A stretch of DNA of 24,318 nt from JBCBEX01 sp039177895 (GCA_039177895.1 JBCDFO010000025.1:1-24318), one strand, 5' to 3'; counted from the stretch's first letter, positions 8,889-15,496 are shown. The notes: generated by a model not told the origin, from the letters alone. Made by a program: numbers and translations.

Positions 8889-9536
8889 ATGCTACGCTCC
8901 CCTTCTCGCCGCGCGCCGCGCTTCGCCCCGTCCAGCAACGACGAGTGGCTCGCGGCTCTGCAGGACGACCGCCGCGACACCGCGCTCGCGACGCTCCGGC
9001 CTCTCCTCGTGCGTGGCCTGCGCGCGGCCCTGCACCGGCGCGTGCCCGGCCAGGCCGACGCGCTCGCGGAGGACTTCGCGCAGGAGGCACTGCTCCAGAT
9101 CCTCGCCAAGCTCGACACCTTCCGGGGCGACGCGCGCTTCACGACCTGGGCGCAGAAGATCGCGGTCCGCCTCGCGCTCTCGGAGCTGCGCCGCAAGCGC
9201 TGGGAGAACGTCTCCATCGAGAGCCTCCTGCCCGACGGCGGCAACGCCGAAGACCGCCACGGGGCCTTCGCCGACGACAGCCCCGATCCGGCCCGCAGCG
9301 CGGAGCAACACCAGCTCGTCGAGGAGGTGACGGCCGTGATCGACGAGGTGCTCACCGAGCGGCAGCGCACCGTGCTCCAACTGCTGGTCTACCATGGCAT
9401 GCCGATGGACGTGGCTGCCGAGCGCCTGGGGACCAACCGCAACGCGCTCTACAAGCTCGTCCACGACGCACGTAAGAAGCTGCGCGGCGAACTCCTCCAA
9501 CGGGGTATCCCCCTTGAAGAACTCGGCGACTTCTAG
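8889..9536 (+). CDS. ECF-type RNA polymerase sigma factor
   Basis: This 215-residue protein has sigma70 region 2 at about residues 35-105 (DFAQEALLQILAKLDTFRG, FTTWAQKIAVRLALSELRRK). Region 4 lies at about 150-205 (LTERQRTVLQLLVYHGMPM, then a helix-turn-helix with AAERLGTNRNALYKLVHDAR). No region 3 separates them, as expected for the ECF group. The linker is acidic and relatively long. The frame is open to a GTG at 8832, but that would translate a cluster of palindromes, so I prefer the ATG at 8889. A small zinc-motif protein follows 99 bp downstream and is the likely anti-sigma partner. The regulon is unknown. Confidence 0.88.
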   Translation: MLRSPSRRAPRFAPSSNDEWLAALQDDRRDTALATLRPLLVRGLRAALHRRVPGQADALAEDFAQEALLQILAKLDTFRGDARFTTWAQKIAVRLALSELRRKRWENVSIESLLPDGGNAEDRHGAFADDSPDPARSAEQHQLVEEVTAVIDEVLTERQRTVLQLLVYHGMPMDVAAERLGTNRNALYKLVHDARKKLRGELLQRGIPLEELGDF

Positions 9537-9635
9537 TTCCCGCACGTCAAGATCGACCAAACCGACCACGATACCGTAAGTTCTCTCCTGGTCGTACCGT
9601 CCGCGCATGCCCCCCTGACGGTCCCCTCGCTGCCG

Positions 9636-9869
9636 ATGATGACTGATACTGCCCTCCACAACCTCGGCCGGTTCCTCGCGCCTGAGATCGATCCAGTGCT
9701 GACCTGCGGCGAGTGCGCCGCGTACGCAGAACGCTACGCCGAACTCGCCGAGCGCGGCCAGGACGCCGGGGCCGTGCTGCCGCTCGTGCAGGAGCACCTG
9801 GACCACTGCCCCGAGTGCATGGAAGAGTTCCAGGCCCTCATCGACGCGCTCGAGGCGAATGCGGCCTGA
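9636..9869 (+). CDS. Small zinc-binding candidate anti-sigma factor
   Basis: This 77-residue protein has Cys24-x2-Cys27 and then His54-x3-Cys58-x2-Cys61. The second cluster is the ZAS motif (Hx3Cx2C) of zinc-binding anti-sigma factors. There is no transmembrane segment, so it would act in the cytoplasm, unlike the common membrane-anchored ZAS proteins. Its place just after an ECF sigma gene on the same strand supports anti-sigma function. Cys24/Cys27 may give extra redox or metal sensitivity; this is an inference. Two ATG codons are adjacent at 9636 and 9639, and either may be used. Confidence 0.72.
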   Translation: MMTDTALHNLGRFLAPEIDPVLTCGECAAYAERYAELAERGQDAGAVLPLVQEHLDHCPECMEEFQALIDALEANAA

Positions 9870-9874
9870 GGTTA

Positions 9875-9969
9875 TTGGCTGTTAGCGGTCGGCTCTTGGA
9901 GTCCGCGTAGTGAACCCGTGACGCGGTGGCGCCACGCCAAATGCCCAACCGCTGGAAGCTGATAGCCAA
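9875..9969. repeat. Complex inverted repeat between convergent genes
   Basis: TTGGCT (9875-9880) and AGCGGT (9884-9889) pair with ACCGCT (9948-9953) and AGCCAA (9964-9969). A 10-bp perfect palindrome GTGGCGCCAC lies in the middle at 9926-9935. The element fills the gap between the converging anti-sigma and patatin genes and may act as a two-way transcription stop or be a copy of a dispersed repeat. There is no T-run. Confidence 0.45.
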
Positions 9970-9980
9970 CAGCCCCACGC

Positions 9981-11231
9981 CTACACCATGCCGTCCCCGA
10001 TGAGGTTGTCGAGGCGGTGGAGGGCAATGCGGAGGCGCTGCGTGACCTCGGACGTGGGCGCGTCGCGGCGCTTCGGGTCGAGGCCGATGTTGTCCCACAG
10101 GGAGCGCTCTGGATCGTCGAGCACGGCGTCGCGGAGCCGGAGGCCGTAGCGCTCGAGGACGGGCGCGATCTCGGCGCGGCGCTCGCGCAGGTCGGCCAGC
10201 GTGGAGCGGTAGGCGTGCTCGCAGACGGTGCGGCGCTCGCTGAAGGAGAAGATGTTGGTGAAGAACATCTTGTAGTCATCGCGGCGCGGCTCGAAGAGGA
10301 GCACATCGCGGTCGCCGTAGCGGTCGCCGTAGGCAGCGAGCCCTACGTTGAGGCGTGAGTGGACGAGCGTACGCAGCGTCTGCGACATCACGGCGGGCAT
10401 GCCGAGGTCCACGAGGCGTCCGGGGCGGATGTAGCCCTCGCGCCGGGCCGCCAGCATGTCCACCGGCACAATGGGGTTGACGCAGAGCACGAGGTCCGCG
10501 CCCTTCTCAAGCGCCACCGAGGCGTGCATCGTCTTCAGGAGCACCCCGTCCACGTAGTTGCCCCCGTCGATCTGGACAGGCGGGTAGAGGCCAGGCAGCG
10601 CCGTCGAGGCCTGGACGGCCCGCGCGATGGGCACGTGGTCGTAGCCCTCGTCCCCGAAGCGCACCGCCTCGCCCGAGTCGAGGTCGGCGGCGACGATGTA
10701 GAGTTTCTGGCGGAGCCGCCGGAAGTCGTTCGTCCGCCCCTCCTTCGCGAACACCTGCTCCAGAAAGGCCCGCAGCGGGTCGTTGGCGAAGAGCCCGACG
10801 GGCATCGCCCGACTGAGACGGTCGGCGAACGTCGCGATGACGCGGCTGTCGATGGGCGAGCGCGCGAGGTCTTTCACCGCGTCGAGGACGAGGCCGGGGA
10901 CGCGGAGGCCGCGCTTCAGGAACTCGCTGAAGGCGGGTACTAGGAAGCGCTCCGGCTGGAACGGGTGCTCGCCCGGGTCCGTGGTGATGATGCCGCGGCA
11001 GAGCTGCGAGGTCGTCAGCCCGTTGGCCAGGCACGAGGCCACGAACGCCCCTGCCGAGACGCCCACGTAGATCGGCACCCGGGTGAAGTCGAGACCTTCG
11101 ATGGCTTCGTCGAGCGCGCGGAGGGCGCCGATTTCGTAGATCGCGCCTTCGCCACCACCGCCTGCGAGGGCCAGTGCGACAGTAGGGTGGGCCGCGCCGT
11201 TGACGGCGGTACCGTTGGGGGAGGTGGACAT
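9981..11231 (-). CDS. Patatin-like phospholipase/hydrolase
   Basis: This 416-residue protein has the patatin fold signatures. A glycine-rich oxyanion loop GGGGEG lies at 24-29, and the nucleophile elbow GVSAG has Ser59 in a GxSxG motif. The segment IDGGNYVDGV is at 221-230. Patatins are serine acyl-hydrolases with a Ser-Asp dyad that cleave lipid esters. In most members the catalytic Asp lies in YVDGG or YVDGA after a PPV segment. Here the aligned position reads YVDGV (Asp228) while a DGG sits six residues earlier (Asp222). The start is ATG 11231, which has a C/T-rich leader; an in-frame extension to 11297 has no support. A terminator at 11309-11343 separates it from the phasin genes, so it is probably transcribed separately. 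Substrate unknown; a link to granule lipids is only suggested by position. Confidence 0.85.
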   Translation of the reverse strand: MSTSPNGTAVNGAAHPTVALALAGGGGEGAIYEIGALRALDEAIEGLDFTRVPIYVGVSAGAFVASCLANGLTTSQLCRGIITTDPGEHPFQPERFLVPAFSEFLKRGLRVPGLVLDAVKDLARSPIDSRVIATFADRLSRAMPVGLFANDPLRAFLEQVFAKEGRTNDFRRLRQKLYIVAADLDSGEAVRFGDEGYDHVPIARAVQASTALPGLYPPVQIDGGNYVDGVLLKTMHASVALEKGADLVLCVNPIVPVDMLAARREGYIRPGRLVDLGMPAVMSQTLRTLVHSRLNVGLAAYGDRYGDRDVLLFEPRRDDYKMFFTNIFSFSERRTVCEHAYRSTLADLRERRAEIAPVLERYGLRLRDAVLDDPERSLWDNIGLDPKRRDAPTSEVTQRLRIALHRLDNLIGDGMV

Positions 11232-11308
11232 GACAGACGGGAGAGCAGGGGGAGAGAACGCCGAGACTCGCCCGCATGAGACAGGGCCTCGGCCCACCGA
11301 AGATCAAC

Positions 11309-11343
11309 AAAAAGCGCGCCGACGGGGTGGGACGTCGGCGCGC
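11309..11343 (-). terminator. Intrinsic terminator after the phaR-phasin genes
   Basis: Read on the minus strand, a perfect 10-bp stem GCGCGCCGAC/GTCGGCGCGC with a 10-base loop is followed by TTTTT. It lies about 50 bp after the stop codon of the phasin gene at 11392 and before the patatin start. Confidence 0.88.
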
Positions 11344-11391
11344 GGGCGCAGAATGCGACGGAACGGTGTCTGCGCGGTCAGTCCAAGGGGG

Positions 11392-12000
11392 CTACGCCTT
11401 CAATTCGGCGACCGCCTTGGCGGCCTCGTCCTTGCCCTGGACCTTCTTCAGGACGGCCCCGCCGACGCGGATCTCGTACCAGCCGCCGCCGAGATGCTTT
11501 GCCGAGACCCCCGACGAACTGCCGCCCGAGGCACCCCCGGCGCGCTGGTTGCGCAGCTGCTCGATGTTGGCGGCGAGCCGCTCGACGCTCTGGGTGAGCT
11601 CCGTGATCTCGCGGCGCGTCGGGACGCCGAGGCGGCGCATCGCGGTCGTGACCGCGTCCTGGACGTTGTGCTCGACCTTCTTGCTGGTCTCGCCCGCAAC
11701 GAAGATGACCTCGTCGCGGCGCTCGAGCAGCGCGGTGGCGAACTGGCTGGCCTGCTCCTGCAGGGCCGTCACGGCGGTCTGCGCCGTCTCGCGGCCGGGG
11801 AGCGTCAGGTCGAACGCGGCCCCTTTGTCGGTCATCTGCTTGAAGAGCTTCGTGCCCTCCTCCTCAGCGATGGAGAGGACGCCGAGCCCGGCGAGGACGA
11901 TCTTGTGCGCGAGTTCGCGGGCGTCTGCGGTCGTCGACTGGACGGCTTCTACCTGACGCTTGGCGAGCGCGGTCAGGGGCGCTTCGTTCTGGATAGCCAT
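11392..12000 (-). CDS. Phasin-family protein (PhaF/PhaI type) with an extra C-terminal module
   Basis: This 202-residue, mostly helical protein has an N-terminal amphipathic region (about 1-125). The phasin signature RRLGVPTRREITELTQSVER follows, close to the form seen in PhaF/PhaI proteins of pseudomonads. Phasins coat PHA granules and control their number and size. After a Gly/Ser linker (GGASGGSSSG) comes a short predicted beta-alpha module, WYEIRVGGAVLKKVQGKDEA to the end. It recalls small DUF2188-like modules and is not part of the basic phasin fold. The gene is third in the minus-strand order phaR, phasin, phasin, and a strong terminator follows. No PHA synthase is visible, so the granule type is inferred from family only. 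Confidence 0.78.
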   Translation of the reverse strand: MAIQNEAPLTALAKRQVEAVQSTTADARELAHKIVLAGLGVLSIAEEEGTKLFKQMTDKGAAFDLTLPGRETAQTAVTALQEQASQFATALLERRDEVIFVAGETSKKVEHNVQDAVTTAMRRLGVPTRREITELTQSVERLAANIEQLRNQRAGGASGGSSSGVSAKHLGGGWYEIRVGGAVLKKVQGKDEAAKAVAELKA

Positions 12001-12030
12001 GGTGTGGGGGGATTGGGAGTCGAATGGGAA

Positions 12031-12045
12031 GCGGCACGGTGCCGC
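12031..12045. repeat. GC-rich palindrome between the two phasin genes
   Basis: GCGGCAC-G-GTGCCGC is a perfect palindrome around one central base, in the 141-bp gap between the two phasin genes. It could be an operator for the downstream phasin or a partial stop to transcription. It is not followed by a T-run on either strand. Confidence 0.3.
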
Positions 12046-12141
12046 GTGAGAGGCATGGCGCGCGAGGCCGTGTGGGCTCGACCCCGCGCGCGGCGGCTTC
12101 CTGTGGAGGAAGTCCTGCCTCAGGGTTGGAGGCGAGCGCGC

Positions 12142-12675
12142 TTACTTGCGCAGCTCGTCGACCTGCTTGTTGAGCTTGGCGACGGTCGCCTGGAGGTTCT
12201 GCACGTCCTGGCGCGTCGGCATGCCGATGCGGTGGAGCGCCTCGGCGACGGCCTTCTCGACCTGCACCTGCATGTCCTTGGCGGTCTTCTCGAAGAGCTT
12301 CACGCCCTCCTCGGCCTTGGCCTCGACCTCAGCGGTCTGCGCCTTGGCGGCCTCGACGACCTCCTCGGTCTGCTTCTCGAACACGGAGAGCTGCTGCTGC
12401 ACGAAGGCGCGCTGGCGCTCCATGAGCTGCTGCGGCCACTCGACCTGCTCGCCACGGGCGACGAAGCCGGAGTAGGTCTGGCTCGCCTCCTCGACGAGAG
12501 TGAGGTAGGCACCGACGCCCGCGTGGAGCATATCGACGGTGGTCTTGCGGATCGCCTCGGTGGCGTCGAGCGCCGTCTGCGAAGCGGTCTTGGCGTTGGA
12601 CTGCAGGTTGCTGATGGCCTCGTTGACGAGGTCTTCGGCCTGCTGGACGTAGGGGTTCTGGGTAAGGCGTGCCAT
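12142..12675 (-). CDS. Phasin-family protein
   Basis: This 177-residue protein is helical throughout, with long Gln/Glu/Lys/Ala-rich heptad stretches at about 75-145. It shares with its neighbour the phasin signature LHRIGMPTRQDVQNLQATVA, followed by a final coiled coil. The length and lack of signal peptide fit a granule-coat protein. It lies 45 bp after the phaR-like gene on the same strand, which fits joint transcription. The leader before the ATG is pyrimidine-rich and has no Shine-Dalgarno sequence. The signature is strong, but phasins are low-complexity proteins, so other coiled-coil functions cannot be excluded. Confidence 0.82.
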   Translation of the reverse strand: MARLTQNPYVQQAEDLVNEAISNLQSNAKTASQTALDATEAIRKTTVDMLHAGVGAYLTLVEEASQTYSGFVARGEQVEWPQQLMERQRAFVQQQLSVFEKQTEEVVEAAKAQTAEVEAKAEEGVKLFEKTAKDMQVQVEKAVAEALHRIGMPTRQDVQNLQATVAKLNKQVDELRK

Positions 12676-12720
12676 GAGGGATACCTCTGGGAGTGGTTGG
12701 GTAAAAAAACGAGTGGGGGT

Positions 12721-13287
12721 CTAGGACGACGCGGACGAGCCGGGCGCGGACGCGCTGGAGGCCGAAGCGTCGGGGGAAGCGGGGGGCGTGCCCTCGGCAG
12801 CGTCAGCATCGAGGTGATCGAGGCTCTGCTCCAGGGCTTCGAGGCGGGCGCGGAGGCGCTCCATCTCGTCGCGGATGTCGGTGACGGGCGAGACCCGGGT
12901 GGGCGCGATGCGGTCAAGGGAGGTCTTCATGAAGCCCTCGACCTGCTGCTGGACCTGCCGGACGCTCTCGCTGCTGGCGCGCACGGCTTGCTCACCGGCC
13001 CGCATGGCGTTCTCGCCTACGCGGAGCGCGTTCTCGCCGAGCCGCTCGCCCATGCGGATGACATCGTGGAGGAAACCCTGCGGAAGCGTGGCCCCGTCGC
13101 GGCGGCTCTCCTCAGCGATGAGCTGCGTGAGCACCGTCGCGGTCACGTCCTCGCCCGTCTTGCTGTCCTCGACGCGGATCTCTTCCCCGTCGCGGATGAG
13201 GCGGGCGATCTCATCCAGCGCGATGTAGCGGCTCTCGGCGGTGTCGTAGAGCTTGCGGGAGCCGTAGCGTTTGATGAGGCGGGTCAT
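12721..13287 (-). CDS. phaR: PhaR-like PHA accumulation regulator
   Basis: This 188-residue protein begins with the PHB/PHA accumulation regulator DNA-binding domain at about 3-60 (IKRYGSRKLYDTAESRYIAL, IRDGEEIRVEDSKTGEDVT). A PHA-binding-type segment follows. In well-studied bacteria PhaR represses phasin genes and its own gene, and is released when it binds nascent PHA. Residues from about 84 carry four heptads of the form GENALRV, GENAMRA, GEQAVRA, SSESVRQ, predicted to form one long helix. The C-terminal tail is Ser/Ala/Pro-rich and probably disordered. It is first in the minus-strand phaR-phasin-phasin group. Two palindromes 37-84 bp upstream of the ATG are candidate operator sites. The gene symbol rests on the N-terminal domain. 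Confidence 0.85.
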   Translation of the reverse strand: MTRLIKRYGSRKLYDTAESRYIALDEIARLIRDGEEIRVEDSKTGEDVTATVLTQLIAEESRRDGATLPQGFLHDVIRMGERLGENALRVGENAMRAGEQAVRASSESVRQVQQQVEGFMKTSLDRIAPTRVSPVTDIRDEMERLRARLEALEQSLDHLDADAAEGTPPASPDASASSASAPGSSASS

Positions 13288-13323
13288 GGGTGCGGATGGC
13301 AGAGCGTGGTCGTCTGAGAGCTT

Positions 13324-13338
13324 TGACGCAGTGCGTCA
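13324..13338. promoter_or_regulatory. Palindromic operator candidate, proximal copy
   Basis: TGACGCA-G-TGCGTCA is a perfect palindrome about one central base, 37 bp upstream of the phaR-like ATG. It contains a GCA/TGC core, as do described PhaR sites in other bacteria. Its near-identical twin lies 33 bp away centre to centre, about three helical turns. Confidence 0.6.
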
Positions 13339-13356
13339 TAGCCTGTTCCAGGATTT

Positions 13357-13371
13357 TGACGCGGTGCGTCA
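13357..13371. promoter_or_regulatory. Palindromic operator candidate, distal copy
   Basis: TGACGCG-G-TGCGTCA differs from the proximal copy at one base and is otherwise symmetric. It lies in the divergent region between the phaR-like gene and the PHA_gran_rgn gene, so one protein bound here could control both directions. A lone GCGTCA half-site is found at 13440-13445. Confidence 0.58.
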
Positions 13372-13537
13372 TCTTCCACAATCCTCGGTTATTCCTTCAT
13401 GCCCCGTTCGCATCCGCGTCTCGTTTCCCCTCGCGCGCCGCGTCATTGGTGCGCTAGAGCGCCGTTCCCGGGCCGCTTCGGCGGATTCGGTCGTATGCCC
13501 GATCTTGTCTGCTCTCCCACAGCCACCCTGCCTGACT

Positions 13538-13813
13538 ATGCCGCACATTGACGTACGCCGCACGCACGCCCTCGGTCGCGACGCCGCCCGGGCACTCGCC
13601 TCCGAGATCGCCGCCGACCTGGAGCGCCAGCAGGGGGTGCGGACTTTCTGGGACGGCGACGTGCTGCGGCTCAAAGGGCCGGGCGTCCACGGCGAACTCC
13701 ACGCTTCCGACACGGAGGTGCGGATCCAGGCCACCCTCGGGATGCTGATGCGTCCGATGCAGGGGGCCCTCCAGCGCGCCATCGAGGAGCACCTGGATGA
13801 TGCCTTGGGCTGA
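13538..13813 (+). CDS. PHA_gran_rgn family protein (putative PHA system protein)
   Basis: This 91-residue protein matches the pattern of the putative polyhydroxyalkanoic acid system family (PHA_gran_rgn). It opens with MPHIDVRRTHALGRDAARA, has an FWDGDVLRLKGPGVHGELHA beta segment, and ends with LGMLMRPMQGALQRAIEEHL. In other bacteria this family occurs near PHA synthase or phasin genes, with no firmly assigned biochemical role. The frame is open back to 13271, but family similarity begins at the ATG at 13538, and an earlier start would run through the operator palindromes. It is divergent from phaR and shares its control region. The EcsC-family gene follows after 91 bp. Confidence 0.85.
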   Translation: MPHIDVRRTHALGRDAARALASEIAADLERQQGVRTFWDGDVLRLKGPGVHGELHASDTEVRIQATLGMLMRPMQGALQRAIEEHLDDALG

Positions 13814-13904
13814 GGCACTCCGCCCACTGGGTTCGCTCCCGGACGAACCTGGATGCCTGCTCCACCGTAGGCCCCACGACTTCTCACGGCCAGCCTTGCC
13901 TTCG

Positions 13905-14552
13905 ATGAAATCGTTCCTGCTGAACACACTCTACCCTCGCGCCCTCGACGGTCTGCCGGTGCTGGGCACCCCTGAGGATTTTGCGGCACCCTACGCGGCG
14001 AAGACCGGCCCGAAGCGTCACCGCGCCGAGCAGATGGTGCGCGCCCACCTCGGCGCAGCCAGCGCGACCGGCTTCGTGAGCGGCCTCGGCGGCTGGCTCA
14101 CGCTTCCCATCACGATCCCCGCCAACCTTGCGGGGGTGGCGCTCGTGCAACTGCACATGACTGCGTCGGTGGCGCATCTGGGCGGACACAACCTTCAGGA
14201 CCCGAAGACGCAGGAGCGCGTGGTCGGCTGCCTGATCGGCGACCCCGACGACGAGACCGAGCGCGAAGCCACCGACGAGGCGGTAGACCGCTTCGGCGTC
14301 AAGTTCGCGGAGAAGGGCCTCCAGTTTGTCGCGACGCAGTCGTGGCGGCTGGCGAAGTTTGCGACGGAGCGCCGTCTGGCCCGGCGCATCCCGATTGTGG
14401 GCGGCGTCATCGGCGGGCTGTCGGACCTCTACAACACGCACCTGGTCGCGCGCTGCGCCCTGGACGCGTTCATCGAGTCGGGCGGCCTCCCTGCTGACCA
14501 CGCGGGCGATGGCCTCCCCGCGACGCCTGCCGATCTAGAGCCTGCGCTGTAG
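13905..14552 (+). CDS. EcsC-family protein
   Basis: This 215-residue protein has the EcsC-family pattern: a VRAHLGAASATGFVSGLGG segment, the hydrophobic TLPITIPANLAGVALVQLHM, VAHLGGHNLQDPKTQERVV, and a Gly-rich IPIVGGVIGGLSDLYNTHLV near the C-terminus. EcsC proteins are named after the third gene of the Bacillus ecs ABC-transporter locus, and their function is not known. No ABC transporter gene is nearby. The frame extends upstream to 13797, overlapping the previous gene, but MKSFLLNTLYPRAL at 13905 is the more natural start. Its place after the PHA_gran_rgn gene suggests shared transcription. Confidence 0.78.
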   Translation: MKSFLLNTLYPRALDGLPVLGTPEDFAAPYAAKTGPKRHRAEQMVRAHLGAASATGFVSGLGGWLTLPITIPANLAGVALVQLHMTASVAHLGGHNLQDPKTQERVVGCLIGDPDDETEREATDEAVDRFGVKFAEKGLQFVATQSWRLAKFATERRLARRIPIVGGVIGGLSDLYNTHLVARCALDAFIESGGLPADHAGDGLPATPADLEPAL

Positions 14553-14599
14553 TGTTGCAGTGTTGCAGTGTTGCAGTGTTGCAGTGTAAAGGTGTCCAC
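14552..14599 (+). repeat. Period-8 tandem repeat (GTGTTGCA)
   Basis: Four perfect copies of GTGTTGCA are followed by two decayed units, GTGTAAAG and GTGTCCAC. The array starts on the last base of the EcsC stop codon. A degenerate array with the same period and consensus is found at 21094-21156. Confidence 0.9.
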
Positions 14600-14684
14600 C
14601 TAGACACGACCTGTCAAGCGTAACTCGCCCTTTTTGCCGGGATGCGTTACAGCCCATCGCCCTCCCCCCTTATCACCTCCCCCT

Positions 14685-15068
14685 GTGTCACTAGACGCTT
14701 CTCCAGTTGACGCGCTCCAGGCTGACCTCAGCGCTACCGTGCGTGAGCTCGAACAGGGGCTCGCGCAGGTGCCCCTCGCGAAGGCCGTACGCCGCCTCGG
14801 CGACTGGGAGCGCCACCTGCGTACGTCGGAGCGCGACGACCTGGTTGCCATCGCTGACGGCCTGGCTGACCTGGACCGCCACCTGACGAGCGTCCCCCTC
14901 GACGGCATCGCGATTGGCGAGACGCTGGCGCAGCTCGGCCTGCAGACCACGGGCGTCGCTGACTCGGCACCCGAGGCGATGCGTGCGCCGCTCCACCGCC
15001 TCGGCAGTCTGCTTCAGCGGGCCGGGTACGCGCTCGCAGGCAACACGCGTCCGACCAGATCCGCCTGA
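14685..15068 (+). CDS. Small protein of unknown family, tandem paralog 1
   Basis: I do not recognise this 127-residue protein. It appears all-helical, with no signal peptide or membrane segment. It is a diverged duplicate of the next gene. Shared positions include DWERHLR (HWEQRCR in the paralog), AIADGLADL (AVADGLVIL), PLDGIAIGETL (RLDGRTIGTAL) and a final LLQRAGYALAG (GLRRAGTALGG). The GTG at 14685 is chosen because similarity starts soon after it; a TTG at 14634 is the only earlier start in frame, and there is no suitable ATG. It follows the EcsC-family gene by 132 bp that hold the 8-bp repeat array. Its position suggests a link to the PHA island, but nothing in the sequence proves it. Confidence 0.7.
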   Translation: MSLDASPVDALQADLSATVRELEQGLAQVPLAKAVRRLGDWERHLRTSERDDLVAIADGLADLDRHLTSVPLDGIAIGETLAQLGLQTTGVADSAPEAMRAPLHRLGSLLQRAGYALAGNTRPTRSA

Positions 15069-15104
15069 TCCTCTCCCCTTCTATCTCCCTCCTCGCCCTT
15101 CTCC

Positions 15105-15464
15105 ATGACTGACACGGCCACCACCCTCGACGCTCTCGACCAGACTGCTACCGCCCTGGATGCGGGCGTCACCTCGATGTATCCCAGCGCTGCGATGCAG
15201 TCCATCGCCCACTGGGAGCAGCGGTGCCGCGCGGACGGGGGCGACGCCCTCACCGCTGTGGCTGACGGCCTCGTCATCCTACGCGAGGCGCTCAGCCAGG
15301 ACCGCCTCGACGGACGCACCATCGGCACCGCGCTCCTCGACGTCGCCGACGCGACGGCCGCTGCCGCTACCACGACTGAGGATGCGCACATCACGTCGAA
15401 GCTGGAGCGCATCATCGTGGGCTTGCGCCGGGCCGGGACCGCGCTCGGGGGACACCAGGGCTAG
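15105..15464 (+). CDS. Small protein of unknown family, tandem paralog 2
   Basis: This 119-residue, Ala-rich, probably all-helical protein is the paralog of the gene 36 bp upstream. It has the same order of conserved blocks: a Trp-Glu pair near residue 35, ADGL near 50, LDGxxIGxxL near 65 and RAGxALxG at the end. There are no cysteines except one after the Trp, no signal peptide and no membrane segment. The ATG at 15105 is preceded by a strong pyrimidine tract (19 of the last 20 bases are C or T). The pair probably forms one transcript and may form a heterodimer; this is an inference from tandem duplication and shared length. Confidence 0.75.
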   Translation: MTDTATTLDALDQTATALDAGVTSMYPSAAMQSIAHWEQRCRADGGDALTAVADGLVILREALSQDRLDGRTIGTALLDVADATAAAATTTEDAHITSKLERIIVGLRRAGTALGGHQG

Positions 15465-15496
15465 CGCGCCCGCAGCCCGTCTCTTCTCGCAGTCTC

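Noticed and set aside
633..8899. Recurring ATGCTACGCTCC near gene starts at 633 and 8889, and GCTAC words at 3715 and 21249, as a shared promoter motif
   Set aside because: At 633 the word encodes the first residues of a signal peptide with no alternative start, so it cannot be the -10 box there. The other matches are too short to support a motif.
11200..13317. A 705-codon plus-strand open frame across the phasin and phaR region
   Set aside because: It is antisense to three well-supported genes with recognisable phasin and PhaR signatures. Its Leu/Gly/Arg-rich translation is the typical by-product of GC-rich coding sequence on the other strand.
13271..13537. Upstream extension of the PHA_gran_rgn gene
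   Set aside because: It would overlap the phaR start and run through both operator palindromes. Family similarity begins only at 13538.
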